Shown: positions 41,166-50,326 of the stretch, in pieces
Numbering within the stretch: the first letter of the stretch is position 1
Layout: each line of letters opens with the position of its first letter
From: JAPOUP01 sp965199865
Lineage (GTDB): Bacteria > Pseudomonadota > Alphaproteobacteria > Rhodobacterales > Rhodobacteraceae
DNA length: 64,000 bases
Direction of reading: 5' to 3'
Assembly (NCBI GenBank): GCA_965199865.1
Contig: CBDATU010000023.1
Span: 62,001 to 126,000, forward strand
Made by a program: the position numbers and the translations under genes
Notes under the pieces: generated by a model
What the model saw: only the letters and a program-made list of their open reading frames with translations
The model's database searches: none
What the model was told of the DNA's origin: nothing

Positions 41166-42416
41166 GCCCGGCACGGCCAGCCCGGTGGTGGAGGCGCGCT
41201 GGGCGTCGTGGTTGAGCATGGTGGTGTCCTGCAGCGCCAGCACCGTCCCCTCGAGGAGGCAGCGCGCGACCGTCATGTCGATATGGGTCTCAAGGATGTC
41301 GTCCATGGTCACGTTCCCGTTGGAAAGCAGGCGGTAGGCCGCCTTTCGCCCGGCCTCGTCCTGAAAGACCGCCGACACCGCCTGCCCGGGCCTCTCCCCC
41401 CAGGCGCGGGCCATGGCCACGATGCGCCTGCGCAGGCGGCCGTCGGCGAGGCCGCCGCGGCCGAACTCCCGGCTGGCCCAGTCCCCATCCGTCCCGACAT
41501 GGGGGGCCGGCGCCTCCCCGATGCGCCGCTCCGGCCCGGTGGGCGGCGTCTCCTCCCAGCCGGGCTCCAGCGGCCGCATCCACACCGCGCGGGAGGCCGT
41601 GCCGTCGGCGCCGGGCGTGGTCGTCCCGGCCATGGTCCAGCCCGCCGCCCGGTAGCAGGTGCCCTCCCGGCCATCGCCGACATAGGTGTAGGCGACCAGC
41701 GGGCGCACGCCGTGACGGCGCTCCCAGCCGTCCGCCAGCTGGCGCGCGGACAGGGCCAGGACATGGGAGGCGAGGTTCGGGACGCGGACGCCCGGCCAGC
41801 AGCAGACGGGCCTGGTTCACGCACCGTGACAGGTTGGCGGCGCGCGCCCGGAGCGTCCAGCCGATGAACGTGTCCCGCGCCTTCTGGTGCCAGCCCGCGG
41901 CGGTGTGGCACAGGCCGCCCAGGCAGCCGAAGCGCGACGAGTGGATCCAGTGGGACAGCCGCGCCCCGGGATGGCGGGCCTCGCCCTGCGGGTGGTGGCC
42001 CGCCATCATCGCCGCGAAGCGGCGGCTGTCCTCCCCCGGCTCCACCTCCACCAGGCTGACCTGCCCGGGATCCGGAAGCTCCGCATCGACGGCCGTGTCG
42101 GGAAAGGCCTCCCGCTCCGTCCGCCGGCCCTTCGGGCCGGAACGGGGCGCGGGAAGCTCAGGGCCCAGAGCCTCCGCCAGCCGCGGAAGCGCCTTGGCCG
42201 CCGATGTCCTGCAGGGTGCCCCGCGGGCGTTGACCCAGCCATCGCGGCGGACGGGCTCCGCCGCCAGCGCCGGGCGGCTGTACGAGCCGGACTTCACCGC
42301 CCGCTCAAACCAGGTGACCGTCCGCTCACCGAACTGTCGCATGCCAATCTGCATGGGCGGGAGGGTAACGCACCGCCTGGAGTTAGTTAACTGTGTCTTG
42401 GTGACATGGCCCGGAC

Positions 42417-42803
42417 GCTCGCGGGGATGCCTGACCGGCAGGGTCCTGGCGATGACCGACGCCCGGTTACCTGGTCGGCATCGCCATCCCTGCGGGCCAG
42501 GCCCACGACCTGAAGGGTCCTGGAGGGCCGGACTTTCGGGGTGCTGCCCGCGGGCCGGGCGTCCGGTGCCGACTGGCTGGTCTCCGGGCCGGGCGGCGCG
42601 AATCGGCTGCGGTGATTCCGTCGCGGTCGAACAGGAAGGTGGTGCGTGAGCATGACCGGGCGATGTATGGCCGGCGCCACCGGATCGACAGTTTCCTCGC
42701 CAGAAGCAGGGAGTTCCGGGCCGTCGCGACACGTTACGACAGGACTGCGGCGAGTTTCCGGGCGACTTTTCTTCTGGCGGCGGCCGTGATCGCCGCCAGA
42801 TGA
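42417..42803 (+). pseudogene. IS427-type transposase ORF B, C-terminal part
   Basis: After IS-D the IS5-type gene resumes. In shifting frames it reads VGIAIPAGQAHDLKGPGGP, then AAVIPSRSNRKVVREHDRAMYGRRHRIDSFLARSREFRAVATRYDRTAASFRATFLLAAAVIAAR, ending at 42803. The R-H-x-I-x-x-x-F (usually R-N-x-x-E-R-F-F) region holds the third catalytic position, where Glu appears replaced by Asp. With the interruption and frame breaks the gene is dead. Confidence 0.85.
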
Positions 42804-42821
42804 TTGTCAACGGACCACTAG

Positions 42822-44639
42822 CCCGAATATCTCACCAGATGATGTTGCATGGGGCCGGATTCCATGATATATGCGGGATTGAACAATACCTTGCATATGA
42901 GAGGAGACCGGACCCCATGCATACACAGTGTAACAGCCCTGACATCGAGTTCAACCGGCACGGACGGCGGGATGTGACCGCCGCCTTCGACGGCGGGCGC
43001 ATGTCCTCGGACGGCGGCGCCCTGCTCCTGCGGGAGGCCGACCGGGTGGCGGACGTCACCCGCCGGCTGGCGGAGTGCCTGACCGATTACCGGGACCAGG
43101 ACCGTATCGAGCACGGGCTGCGGGAGCTCGTGGCGCAGCGCGTCATGGCGATCGCCCTCGGCTACGAGGACGTCAACGACCACGACCACGACCGCCTGCG
43201 GGACGACAGCGTCCTGGCGCTGGCCGTCGGGCGTGACGACATCACCGGCGCCGACCGGCCGAGGGAGCGCGACCGGGGCCATCCCCTGGCCGGGTCCAGC
43301 ACCCTCAACCGCCTTGAGCCGGGCACGCCGGAGGCGGCGGAAACGGACCGCTACAGACGGATCGTGGCCGACGGCGCCGCGATCGAGCGGCTGATGGTGG
43401 ACCTGTTCCTGGATGCCCACGAGGTCCCGCCCGGGGAAATCGTCCTCGACGTTGACGCCACCGACGACCCGCTGCACGGCGCCCAGGAGGGCCGCTTTTT
43501 CCACGGCTACTACCGCCACTACTGCTACCTTCCGCTCTACGTCACCTGCGGCGACCACGTCCTGCCTGCGCGGCTGCGTCCGGCGAACATCGACGCGTCG
43601 GAGGGATCGGTGGAGGCGCTGGCGGAGATCGTGGAGCGGATCCGCTCCCGCTGGCCGGAGACCGCCATCATCGTGAGGGGCGATTCGGGCTTCTGCCGCG
43701 AGAGCCTGATGGCCTGGTGCGAGGCGAACGGGGTCGACTACGTCCTCGGACTGGCGAGGAACCGCCGCCTGGAGGAGCGGATCGCCGGACCGCTGGAGAG
43801 GTCGCGGCGGCGCGCCATCGCCTCCGGAAAGCCGTCGCGGCGCTTCCGGGACTTTCGCTACCGGACCCGGTCCAGCTGGAGCCGGACCCGCCGCGTCGTG
43901 GGAAAGGCCGAGTGGCTGCCCGGACCGGGCGGCGCCAATCCCCGCTTCGTCGTGACCAGCCTGCCGAAGGACCGGTTCACCGCCAGGAACCTCTACGGGA
44001 AGCTGTACTGCGCGCGCGGAGACATGGAGAACCGGATAAAGGAGCAGCAGCTGGAGCTGTTCGCCAACCGGACCCCGCCGGCGACCATGCGTGCCAACCA
44101 GCTGCGGCTGTACCTCTCCGCCTTCGCCGGAGCCCTGCTCCGGACCGTCCGGGCGATCGGCCTCGCCGGCACGGACATGGCGAGGGCCCAGTGCGGGACC
44201 ATAAGGACGCGGCTCCTGAAGGTGGCCTGCCGGGTGACGGTCAGCGTGCGCCGCGTCCGCCTGTCGCTGTCCTCCGTCTTTCCCCTTCAGGAGCTGTTCG
44301 CACGGGCGGTCGCCGCGCTGCTGGCCGCGCCGTCGCCGCAGGTGCCGCCGCCGCAGCCGGATCCCGCCCCCGAACCCACGCCCGCCTGAGCGGATCCGGC
44401 CCCTGACGGCCCGGACTGGCGGGCGGCACCGGCCCGCAGCGGGAGAGGTGTGTCCGGCACCACCGCCCGCGGCTGCCGGACCGTGGATGTTCCCTCATTG
44501 TTCCCGTCATCACGGTCACCGGACGGCCGCTGTCGGGTTCCGTCGGCCGACGGAGCTGCCGGAACGCCCGAGGACCGCCCCCGGAACCCCTTCCGGGCCG
44601 GTGCCGTAGCGTTCGGTTGCGGCTGGTGAGATATCCGGG
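42822..44639 (+). mobile_element. IS1380-family element
   Basis: 1818 bp. Ends CCCGAATATCTCACCAG (42822) and, from the right, CCCGGATATCTCACCAG (44639) are near-perfect inverted repeats. They are flanked by CTAG at 42818-42821 and 44640-44643, the 4 bp duplication expected for this family. The IS427-type element next door inserted at the same ACTAG, hard against the left end. Confidence 0.92.
42917..44389 (+). CDS. IS1380-family transposase
   Basis: 490 aa from ATG 42917, with GAGGAG about 10 bp upstream. It carries the IS1380 DDE_Tnp_1 pattern: AFDGGRMSSDGGALLLREAD, HGLRELVAQRVMAIALGYEDVNDHD, GSSTLNRLE, EIVLDVDATDDPLHGAQEGRFFHGYY (first Asp), IIVRGDSGFCRESLMAWCE (second Asp), and YCARGDMENRIKEQQLELFANR (third, Glu). 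The C-terminal tail is Pro-rich. Length and motifs are normal, so it is probably active. Confidence 0.93.
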   Translation: MHTQCNSPDIEFNRHGRRDVTAAFDGGRMSSDGGALLLREADRVADVTRRLAECLTDYRDQDRIEHGLRELVAQRVMAIALGYEDVNDHDHDRLRDDSVLALAVGRDDITGADRPRERDRGHPLAGSSTLNRLEPGTPEAAETDRYRRIVADGAAIERLMVDLFLDAHEVPPGEIVLDVDATDDPLHGAQEGRFFHGYYRHYCYLPLYVTCGDHVLPARLRPANIDASEGSVEALAEIVERIRSRWPETAIIVRGDSGFCRESLMAWCEANGVDYVLGLARNRRLEERIAGPLERSRRRAIASGKPSRRFRDFRYRTRSSWSRTRRVVGKAEWLPGPGGANPRFVVTSLPKDRFTARNLYGKLYCARGDMENRIKEQQLELFANRTPPATMRANQLRLYLSAFAGALLRTVRAIGLAGTDMARAQCGTIRTRLLKVACRVTVSVRRVRLSLSSVFPLQELFARAVAALLAAPSPQVPPPQPDPAPEPTPA

Positions 44640-44924
44640 CTAGCACGTCGTGGAACAAACTGCCCAGGGTCATACAGGTTCGGCGGGCACTGGCAGCCCG
44701 CCAACTGGAGCCATCTCATGGACTGGTTCAATCACATGGAAGCCTCATTCCAGGAAACAACCAGATCCTCAGGCTTGCTGCGTCACCTGATCGGGCGGAT
44801 CCGGGTTTCGTCGCGGTGACCCAGCAAGTCCCTGACCGCCTCGCTAGCTCCCCGTGGCTTCGGCAGCCGCGGTCAGTGAATCACATCCCGCCGGGACACG
44901 CAGACACAGGATTCATACCAACCG
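44640..44924. other. Intergenic tail, right edge of mobile cluster
   Basis: From the CTAG after IS1380 to the end of the ABC substrate-binding gene. No gene is supported. It is the right flank of the original IS1380 target. Confidence 0.5.
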
Positions 44925-45887
44925 TCAAGGCAGATCAACAGCGTCAGGAATTGCATTCATCAACGCGTCTCCGGCAAATTTGCCCAGCATATCCTCGAGC
45001 GATACCGGGTCACCCCTGATCACGCCCTGTTCCAGTATCCAGGCAGCTTCGTCCACCAGAAGTTCGGCAAGGCCCGTGTCGAGCTTGAGACCGATATCCA
45101 CATCCTGCCACATCGTCGCCAGATCTTCGGGAGACATCGCACCGCTCATGGAATCGCTGACTGCAGCCATTGCAGCGGCAGGATCAGCGGCCACCTCGGC
45201 GTCAGCTTTAGCAAGCGCCCCCATGAAGGCATCAAGAACGGCGGCGCGTTCCCCGATCATCTCAGGTGACGCGGAGAGGATGTAGTGCACCTGATACCCC
45301 GGAACACGAAGTTCGCCGTAATTGTTGCCCAAGGTCGTTTTGGCGGCAGTGTAGAAACTGGGGAACGGCACAATGGCGTCTACGTCACCACGCGACACCG
45401 CCGGTACCAGATCAGGAGGTGCTGCACTGACAATTTCGGCTTCGACACCGGCATCGGTCAAAATCTTGTCGATATAGAAGTTGACGTTGGTACCGATCGT
45501 GGTGCCGATCTTCTTACCAGCAAGATCCGCAGGCATCGCCACGTCGCCACTAGAGGTATTGACGATCACGCGGGAGCCGGTGAAACGGGCAAGGTCAGCC
45601 ACAACTCCAAAGTCCTGACCTGTCAGTGCGCCAACAGCAGCAGGGAATTCGGCCATGAAGGTGATGTCCACCTGACCGCCCAGCATAGCCTCAAACCCTT
45701 CCCGGCCAGTGCGGAAGGCCACGAATTCGATATCCAGACCGGCATCTTCGAAGTATCCGTTCTTGATCGCGACATCGACCTGCGGTGTCTGCGGGTTTGG
45801 CGTCCAGGCAAATGTTAATGACTCCGCAGCGACCTGCAACGGCGCGCAGATTGCGACCAGGGCCATGATGGTCTTGAAAGGTTTCAT
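44925..45887 (-). CDS. ABC substrate-binding protein (SsuA/NrtA/ThiY-like)
   Basis: 320 aa with a signal peptide (MKPFKTIMALVAICAPLQVAAES). The mature part TFAWTPNPQTPQVDVAIKNGYFEDAGLDIEFVAFRTGREGFEAMLGGQVDITFMAEFPAAVGALTGQDF is the NMT1/SsuA-type periplasmic binding fold for sulfonates, nitrate, taurine or pyrimidine precursors. It is the last gene of a minus-strand operon (arylsulfotransferase-like, permease, ATPase, binding protein), 20 bp after the ATPase gene. The neighbouring gene suggests an organosulfur or aromatic ligand; this is inference. Confidence 0.9.
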   Translation of the reverse strand: MKPFKTIMALVAICAPLQVAAESLTFAWTPNPQTPQVDVAIKNGYFEDAGLDIEFVAFRTGREGFEAMLGGQVDITFMAEFPAAVGALTGQDFGVVADLARFTGSRVIVNTSSGDVAMPADLAGKKIGTTIGTNVNFYIDKILTDAGVEAEIVSAAPPDLVPAVSRGDVDAIVPFPSFYTAAKTTLGNNYGELRVPGYQVHYILSASPEMIGERAAVLDAFMGALAKADAEVAADPAAAMAAVSDSMSGAMSPEDLATMWQDVDIGLKLDTGLAELLVDEAAWILEQGVIRGDPVSLEDMLGKFAGDALMNAIPDAVDLP

Positions 45888-45907
45888 TGGTCTCTCCCTC
45901 TGTTTTT

Positions 45908-46699
45908 TTAGGTTTCAGTTAAGATTTCTCCCGGCCGAAGAAGGCCGAGAATCTCCTCTCTCATTTCGAGGAGATCTGCGCCCGAGCGACTGAACGCCCG
46001 CGGACGTGGCTGTCTGAGTGCGTAGTGCCGGAGCAGGCGTCCCGGTGCCTGGCTCATGACACGGACGTCATCTGCCAGAAGTAGGGCCTCATCTACATCA
46101 TGGGTGACGAACAGGACGGTGGCGCGGCGCTTCTGCCAGACTTCAAGTAGCAGGCTGTGCATCGACAGGCGTGTCTGGGCATCCAGCGCACCGAAGGGTT
46201 CGTCCATCAACAGGACCTTGGGTCCGACGGCAAATGTGCGGGCGACGGCAACGCGCTGCTTCATACCCCCCGAAAGCTGTTGGGGGTACTTGTCGGCATG
46301 TGCTGCCAGACCAACCTCATCCAGAGCCGCCCGCGCCCGGTCTATCTCTTCAGCCCGTGGCAGCCCCATCTGTTTCAGCCCAAACCGGACATTTCCAAGC
46401 GCGGTAAACCAGGGAAACAGAGCGTATTGCTGAAAAATGACACCGACATCGTTCGAGGGGCCGACAACGTCGCGACCATCGAGCTGAATGCGGCCCTCCG
46501 ACAGGTCCACAAACCCGGCTATCGCGTTCATCAAAGTGGATTTGCCGCAGCCCGAGGGGCCAATCAAGGCCGTGAACGTGCCCGGTTGGAGCGTGAGTGA
46601 TGTCTTCTCCAGCGCGGTCATCTCCGACTTCCTGGTTTTGAAGCGGATGACAATGTTCTCGATCTCAACCAGACCGACATCCGGGGCGGACGCGATCAT
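45908..46699 (-). CDS. ABC transporter ATPase (SsuB/TauB-like)
   Basis: 263 aa, taking ATG 46699 because it overlaps the permease stop (TGATG). Walker A LIGPSGCGKSTLMNAIAG, Q-loop FQQYALFPWFT, signature LSGGMKQRVAVARTFA, Walker B VLLMDEPFGALD and switch His in VTHDVDEAL are all canonical for the nitrate/sulfonate/taurine importer subfamily. It powers import with the adjacent permease and binding protein. Confidence 0.93.
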   Translation of the reverse strand: MIASAPDVGLVEIENIVIRFKTRKSEMTALEKTSLTLQPGTFTALIGPSGCGKSTLMNAIAGFVDLSEGRIQLDGRDVVGPSNDVGVIFQQYALFPWFTALGNVRFGLKQMGLPRAEEIDRARAALDEVGLAAHADKYPQQLSGGMKQRVAVARTFAVGPKVLLMDEPFGALDAQTRLSMHSLLLEVWQKRRATVLFVTHDVDEALLLADDVRVMSQAPGRLLRHYALRQPRPRAFSRSGADLLEMREEILGLLRPGEILTET

Positions 46700-47514
46700 C
46701 AGGCCTGCTCCCAATGGACGAGCCTCTGACCTAATCGGTTCACGAAGTAGTCAACGCTGGCGCCCAGAATGCCAAGGATAATCAGAAGCGAGAACATCCG
46801 GTCGGTTCGGATGTACTGGCGCGCCTCCTGCAATCTAAACCCAAGGCCCGAGGACGCGCCCGAAAGTTCCGCCGCGATCAGGCTCAGGAATGCCAGGGCC
46901 ACGCCAAGGCGGATACCGGCAAATATATGTGGCGCGGCGGCAGGTATGATGACAGTCGCGAACTCGCGAAACCGTGACGAACCGAGCGACCGTGCGGCGC
47001 GCAGATAGGTTTCCGGTACGAATTGCATTCCGTGATGCGTGTTGAACCAGACCGTGAGAAAGACGGTGTAAGAGACGACAAAATACTTCGATCCCTCCCC
47101 TATCCCGAACCAGACGATGGCTACTGGCACAAGCGCGATGGCGGGAATCGGGCGCAGGAGGTTCAGGAAAGGGTTGAGAAGCGTGCTCACGAACACGACC
47201 CGCCCTGTCATGAGGCCAAGAAAAATCCCCAATGACGCGCCGAGACCGAACCCTATCGCCGCACGAGATAGGGAAACACGCAGGTCCTTGGGCAATGTCC
47301 CGTTCTGCCACATCTCGACCGTCGCAGCCCAAACTGACCAGGGAGACGGGAAAATGGTTTCTGGAATCGCGCCCGACAGGCCAACAGCCGACCAGATCAA
47401 CAGAACGAACCCGAGCGAAATGATCGGAGCACCCCCTCCTGATGCCAGGCCGGCAAACGACGCGGACCAGGCCCTATCGCCCTGTCGCTTCCGGGGTGGT
47501 TCGCTCAGAGCCAC
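46699..47514 (-). CDS. ABC transporter permease (SsuC/TauC-like)
   Basis: 271 aa from GTG 47514, which overlaps the stop of the upstream arylsulfotransferase-like gene by 10 bp. Six hydrophobic segments (IISLGFVLLIWSAVGLSG onward) and the BPD_transp_1 coupling loop (EFATVIIPAAAPHIFAGIRLGVALAF, EAA motif) are visible. Family pattern FPSPWSVWAATVEMW and LGIFLGLMTGR supports a sulfonate/taurine/nitrate-type permease. Tight overlaps on both sides argue for one polycistronic message. Confidence 0.92.
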   Translation of the reverse strand: MALSEPPRKRQGDRAWSASFAGLASGGGAPIISLGFVLLIWSAVGLSGAIPETIFPSPWSVWAATVEMWQNGTLPKDLRVSLSRAAIGFGLGASLGIFLGLMTGRVVFVSTLLNPFLNLLRPIPAIALVPVAIVWFGIGEGSKYFVVSYTVFLTVWFNTHHGMQFVPETYLRAARSLGSSRFREFATVIIPAAAPHIFAGIRLGVALAFLSLIAAELSGASSGLGFRLQEARQYIRTDRMFSLLIILGILGASVDYFVNRLGQRLVHWEQA

Positions 47515-48641
47515 GGAACCTGCTCCGCCCTGTAGCGATGGGCGCGGAAGCAACTATTCGTCGCTCCGGTGATGAATTCATTCAACGGGCTGGGGTATTC
47601 GGCAAAATCCGGGATCAGATATTCCCAGACCAGGGTTCCGTCATGGGTAACCTCGAACAGACGTCCAAACGCGCTTTCGCAGATCAGCGTGTTGCCGTTC
47701 CAGAGCCGCTCGGCGCTTCCCATGAACGGTGAGAAGAATGAGATGGGGGTCGGGTCGGTGTAGTTCCAGGTCACTTCCAGCGTGTTCGGGTCGAACTCGA
47801 TCACCCGCGAAAACGGATTGGAGGACCCCGGCCGCATGTTGCCGTTGTCGAAGCATAGGATCGTGCCACTCTCCATCTCGATCGGTGTGTGCTGCTGGGC
47901 GACGACATCGGCTCCGGCATGCCAGACGATCTCACCCGTCGCCTTGTTGACGGCAATAACACCGGATGTCGTGCGAAGGCTCATCAGGACCAGACCATCC
48001 CTGGTCTCGGATACGCCATTGATCATCGGCCAGTGACGGCGGTCAAAGATCGGATGCACGGGTAGATCAGCGGGGTCGATGTGATCCCAGATCCGCCATT
48101 CCCAGACCACCTCGCCGTTGCGATTGACCTCGCGGACGATGTCGGATTGCACGATACCATCCGCGCCATCCCTGCGCGGGTCACCACCCGTGACTCGCGC
48201 AGCTTTGTCCGTCGGAAGGGGCGCAGCAACGGTGTAAAGCAGGTTTCCGTTTGGAAGCCACGCTCCGTCGTGGTGGTGATAGATATCTTCGTGCCGCCAG
48301 ACGACCTCTCCAACCGGCGTCACCTCCATGAAGTCACCGCCATGCCAGAGGTCCCAGGCCGGGTATAGATCAGCAGAGGTCGCGTGGCTTCCGTTAAATC
48401 CAAGGTTGCCGTTCTGAAGAATGACGGCGTTACGCCCGGGCCGCACCGGCATATCCCAGCGATGCACCTTGCGACCTTCGATATCGACAAGGTCGACCTC
48501 CCCGCCACCGGTTTGCCGGGCGTATAGAGTAAGCCCACCCGCGGTCCGGGAGCGGTCCAGGCCCGTCAACCCGAGTCTCCTTCGGCACAAGGTTACCTGC
48601 TCAACAGGCCGATCCGTCTGATCAATTGGAGAATCTTGCAA
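47505..48641 (-). CDS. Arylsulfotransferase (ASST)-family protein
   Basis: 378 aa starting at TTG 48641, with AGGAG about 8 bp upstream. It is a beta-propeller pattern with repeated GEVVW/GTLVWEY/GEIVWHAG strand motifs and HHHDGAWLPNGNLLYT, DIVREVNRNGEVVWEWRIWDHID, HWPMINGVSET and QQHTPIEMESGTILCFDNGN, as in the ASST/arylsulfotransferase superfamily, which moves sulfate between phenols. No signal peptide is obvious, unlike periplasmic ASST, so a cytoplasmic enzyme acting on an imported organosulfate is possible. It is first in an operon with a complete SsuABC-type importer. Confidence 0.8.
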   Translation of the reverse strand: MQDSPIDQTDRPVEQVTLCRRRLGLTGLDRSRTAGGLTLYARQTGGGEVDLVDIEGRKVHRWDMPVRPGRNAVILQNGNLGFNGSHATSADLYPAWDLWHGGDFMEVTPVGEVVWRHEDIYHHHDGAWLPNGNLLYTVAAPLPTDKAARVTGGDPRRDGADGIVQSDIVREVNRNGEVVWEWRIWDHIDPADLPVHPIFDRRHWPMINGVSETRDGLVLMSLRTTSGVIAVNKATGEIVWHAGADVVAQQHTPIEMESGTILCFDNGNMRPGSSNPFSRVIEFDPNTLEVTWNYTDPTPISFFSPFMGSAERLWNGNTLICESAFGRLFEVTHDGTLVWEYLIPDFAEYPSPLNEFITGATNSCFRAHRYRAEQVPWL

Positions 48642-48979
48642 TTGCCTTCTCCTATGACATCAATACCTCCTTGATGCCCCAGCTTCCACTCCAAATCACA
48701 ACACCGGCCCATTTCTGGAGTGAGGGCAGAGCCCAAGCGGAGGGAAGGAGCCGGGCGGAAGCGGTTTCCGGCCTGGCCGCCTGATTCCGCGTCTCGTACG
48801 GCAACAGTCTCGTGAATCCGAAGCGTAAGACTGCTGTCCGGGCAGCGCAAGGCCCGTCATCAGGACACCGGGCGCGCCTCGGGGAAGCCGTGCCGCCGCA
48901 CCAAATGACGTCTGCCCCTACCACCGCCGTAGCGGCGTCGGTCAGAGAGGTCCTGACTCGTGAAAGGCCCCGGCCTGAT
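48642..48979. other. Promoter region of ASST-ABC operon / edge of fadB remnant
   Basis: 338 bp between the operon start and the truncated fadB-like pseudogene. It must contain the minus-strand promoter of the importer operon. No gene or clear operator is seen. Confidence 0.45.
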
Positions 48980-49368
48980 TCAGGTAGCCGAACCCTTTGC
49001 GCGGACATGGATCCACGAGAAATCCATCCCTCTCAAAAATTTTCTGGCAGCAGACTGCCATTCCAAGTGCCGATTGACCGAATCCTTGACCGCAGATGCT
49101 TCGTCACCACGCTCGATCATCTGAACCACGTTACCCGAAAGTAAGCGGATTGCAGCGATTCCCGCCCCCATAGTTCTGCCGCCGATAACTTCGATCTGGC
49201 CCAAAGTTGGAGGCGCAGCGCCATTGATACTTTCAATCCTGTTCGTCACGGGCTCTGCAAAGAAGATCTGGCGGAGCGCAGCTGGTTGCAGGTCCGACCG
49301 GAGGGTGTGGAAAGCGTCGCGCTCCGCGGCAGGCACTTCTGCAACTGGCACGGAGAAGGCACTCCTAA

Positions 49369-50326
49369 GAGTTTGAATCATAAGTCACTGATATGATTAA
49401 ACTATTGTTTTTCATGGGGTTGGCCCCCTCGCCACCCGCCTGAGCAGGAACCGGCAGGCGGCCAGTTGCGCCCAGGCCAGAGAGTTCTCGCAGAGGCGCT
49501 CGTAATCCTTCGACAGGCGTCGGCACCGGCCCATCCAGGCGAAGGTCCGCTCCACGACCCAGCGGCGGTAGAGAACCGTGAACCCTTTGACATCCTTCGG
49601 TTTCTCGATGATCTCGATCACGTTCCGCAGCCCCATCCCCTTAAGCCGCTTCCGCAGTTTCGGTCCCGCGTAGCCGCCGTCGGCGAACAGCTTACACACG
49701 GTTGGCGCCGTCTCCAGCAGCTTCGCGATCAGGTCCGGGGCACCGTCCCGGTCCTGGATGTCGGCGGTGTGCACCGCCATGACGATCGGCGTGCCGTCGG
49801 CGTCCACGATCTGGTGGCGCTTCCGCCCCTTCACCTTCTTTCCGGCGTCGTAGCCGGAGGGACCGCCGCTCTCCGTCGTTTTTACCGACTGGCTGTCGAT
49901 CGAGGCGATGGTCGGCTCCGGCGAGCGTCCCGCACACTGCCGCGCGAGGTCCCGCAGGCGGTGCAGGACGCGCTCCAGGATCCCGCTGCGCCGCCACCCG
50001 TAGAAGTAGTTCTGGACCGTGGAAAACGGTGGATATTCAGGGGGTAACGCACGCCACTGGCACCCGGTGGCCAGGATGTACTGGACCCCGTCGAACACCG
50101 ACCGCATGTCGACCTCGCGAGGACGCCCCATCTTTCCCTGCTTCGGCAGCATCGGCTCGATGATGCTCCATTCGGCGTCGGTCAGATTGCTTTGACGGTG
50201 GTCGTCCGACCGCCTATAAAGTTTCTGGGTGGTCTCGTTCCAGGGCATGGCTCTCTCCGGATTTGGGTGGAAAACTAATCCGGATTACCATATCCTGCGG
50301 GGCCACTCAACTTATGGATCCAACTC
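49369..50326 (-). mobile_element. IS5-family (IS1031-type) element
   Basis: 958 bp with imperfect inverted ends GAGTTTGAATCATAAGT and, from the right, GAGTTGGATCCATAAGT. It is flanked by a TAA duplication (49366-49368 and 50327-50329), the TNA target expected for the IS1031 group. Removing it rejoins the fadB-like reading frame (VQALRSAF), which confirms the boundaries. Confidence 0.92.
49412..50248 (-). CDS. IS5-family transposase
   Basis: 278 aa. DUF4096 N-terminal region (LTDAEWSIIEPMLPKQGKMGRPREVDMRSVFDGVQYILATGCQWRALPPEYPP), then the DDE core: IASIDSQSVKTTESGG (first Asp), KGRKRHQIVDADGTPIVMAVHTADIQDRDGA, FADGGYAG (second Asp), and RRWVVERTFAWMGRCRRLSKDYE (Glu). All residues are present in one frame, typical of the single-ORF IS1031 type. 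Probably active. Confidence 0.94.
   Translation of the reverse strand: MPWNETTQKLYRRSDDHRQSNLTDAEWSIIEPMLPKQGKMGRPREVDMRSVFDGVQYILATGCQWRALPPEYPPFSTVQNYFYGWRRSGILERVLHRLRDLARQCAGRSPEPTIASIDSQSVKTTESGGPSGYDAGKKVKGRKRHQIVDADGTPIVMAVHTADIQDRDGAPDLIAKLLETAPTVCKLFADGGYAGPKLRKRLKGMGLRNVIEIIEKPKDVKGFTVLYRRWVVERTFAWMGRCRRLSKDYERLCENSLAWAQLAACRFLLRRVARGPTP

Larger units (their letters stand above)
35369..42354 (-). pseudogene. IS-D transposase, split twice, frameshifted and deleted
   Basis: From ATG 42354 (MQIGMRQFGERTVTWFERAV) it shows the DruA domain: LSHWIHSSRFGCLGGLCHTAAGWHQKARDTFIGWTLRARAANL. A frameshift near 41810 is followed by VAYTYVGDGREGTCYRAAGW in another frame. The DDE start (ALQDTTMLNH) precedes IS-B2. 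GDREADMWALYARQAG lies between the two IS-B copies (38303-38728). After IS-B1 come WLLLSSEG and IRDWYQSRWK. Here about 100 codons are missing, including the catalytic Glu of the YREK signature. The tail GFRPSKRQPLPGAQLIWKGLNN ends at 35369. It is dead, though its ends might be moved in trans. Confidence 0.88.
35347..42407 (-). mobile_element. IS-D (DruA-Tn5-type IS), containing two IS-B copies
   Basis: The inverted ends begin ATGTCGCTTGCCCATAGTTG (35347) and, from the right, ATGTCACCAAGACACAGTTA (42407). Flanking 9-mers GGCCCGCAC (35338-35346) and GGCCCGGAC (42408-42416) match at 8 of 9 positions, a decayed 9 bp duplication. Removing IS-B1, IS-B2 and their two duplications leaves 2169 bp, shorter than IS-A and IS-B because its transposase has an internal deletion. 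Confidence 0.85.
34894..42816 (+). mobile_element. IS5-family (IS427-type) element filled with nested ISs
   Basis: The ends GGTCCGTTGA (34894) and TCAACGGACC (ending 42816) are perfect inverted repeats, flanked on both sides by ACTAG (34889-34893, 42817-42821). Subtracting the IS-D insertion (35347-42407 plus its 9 bp duplication) leaves 853 bp, the normal size of an IS427-group element. The two transposase halves lie at 34987-35346 and 42417-42803. Confidence 0.88.
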
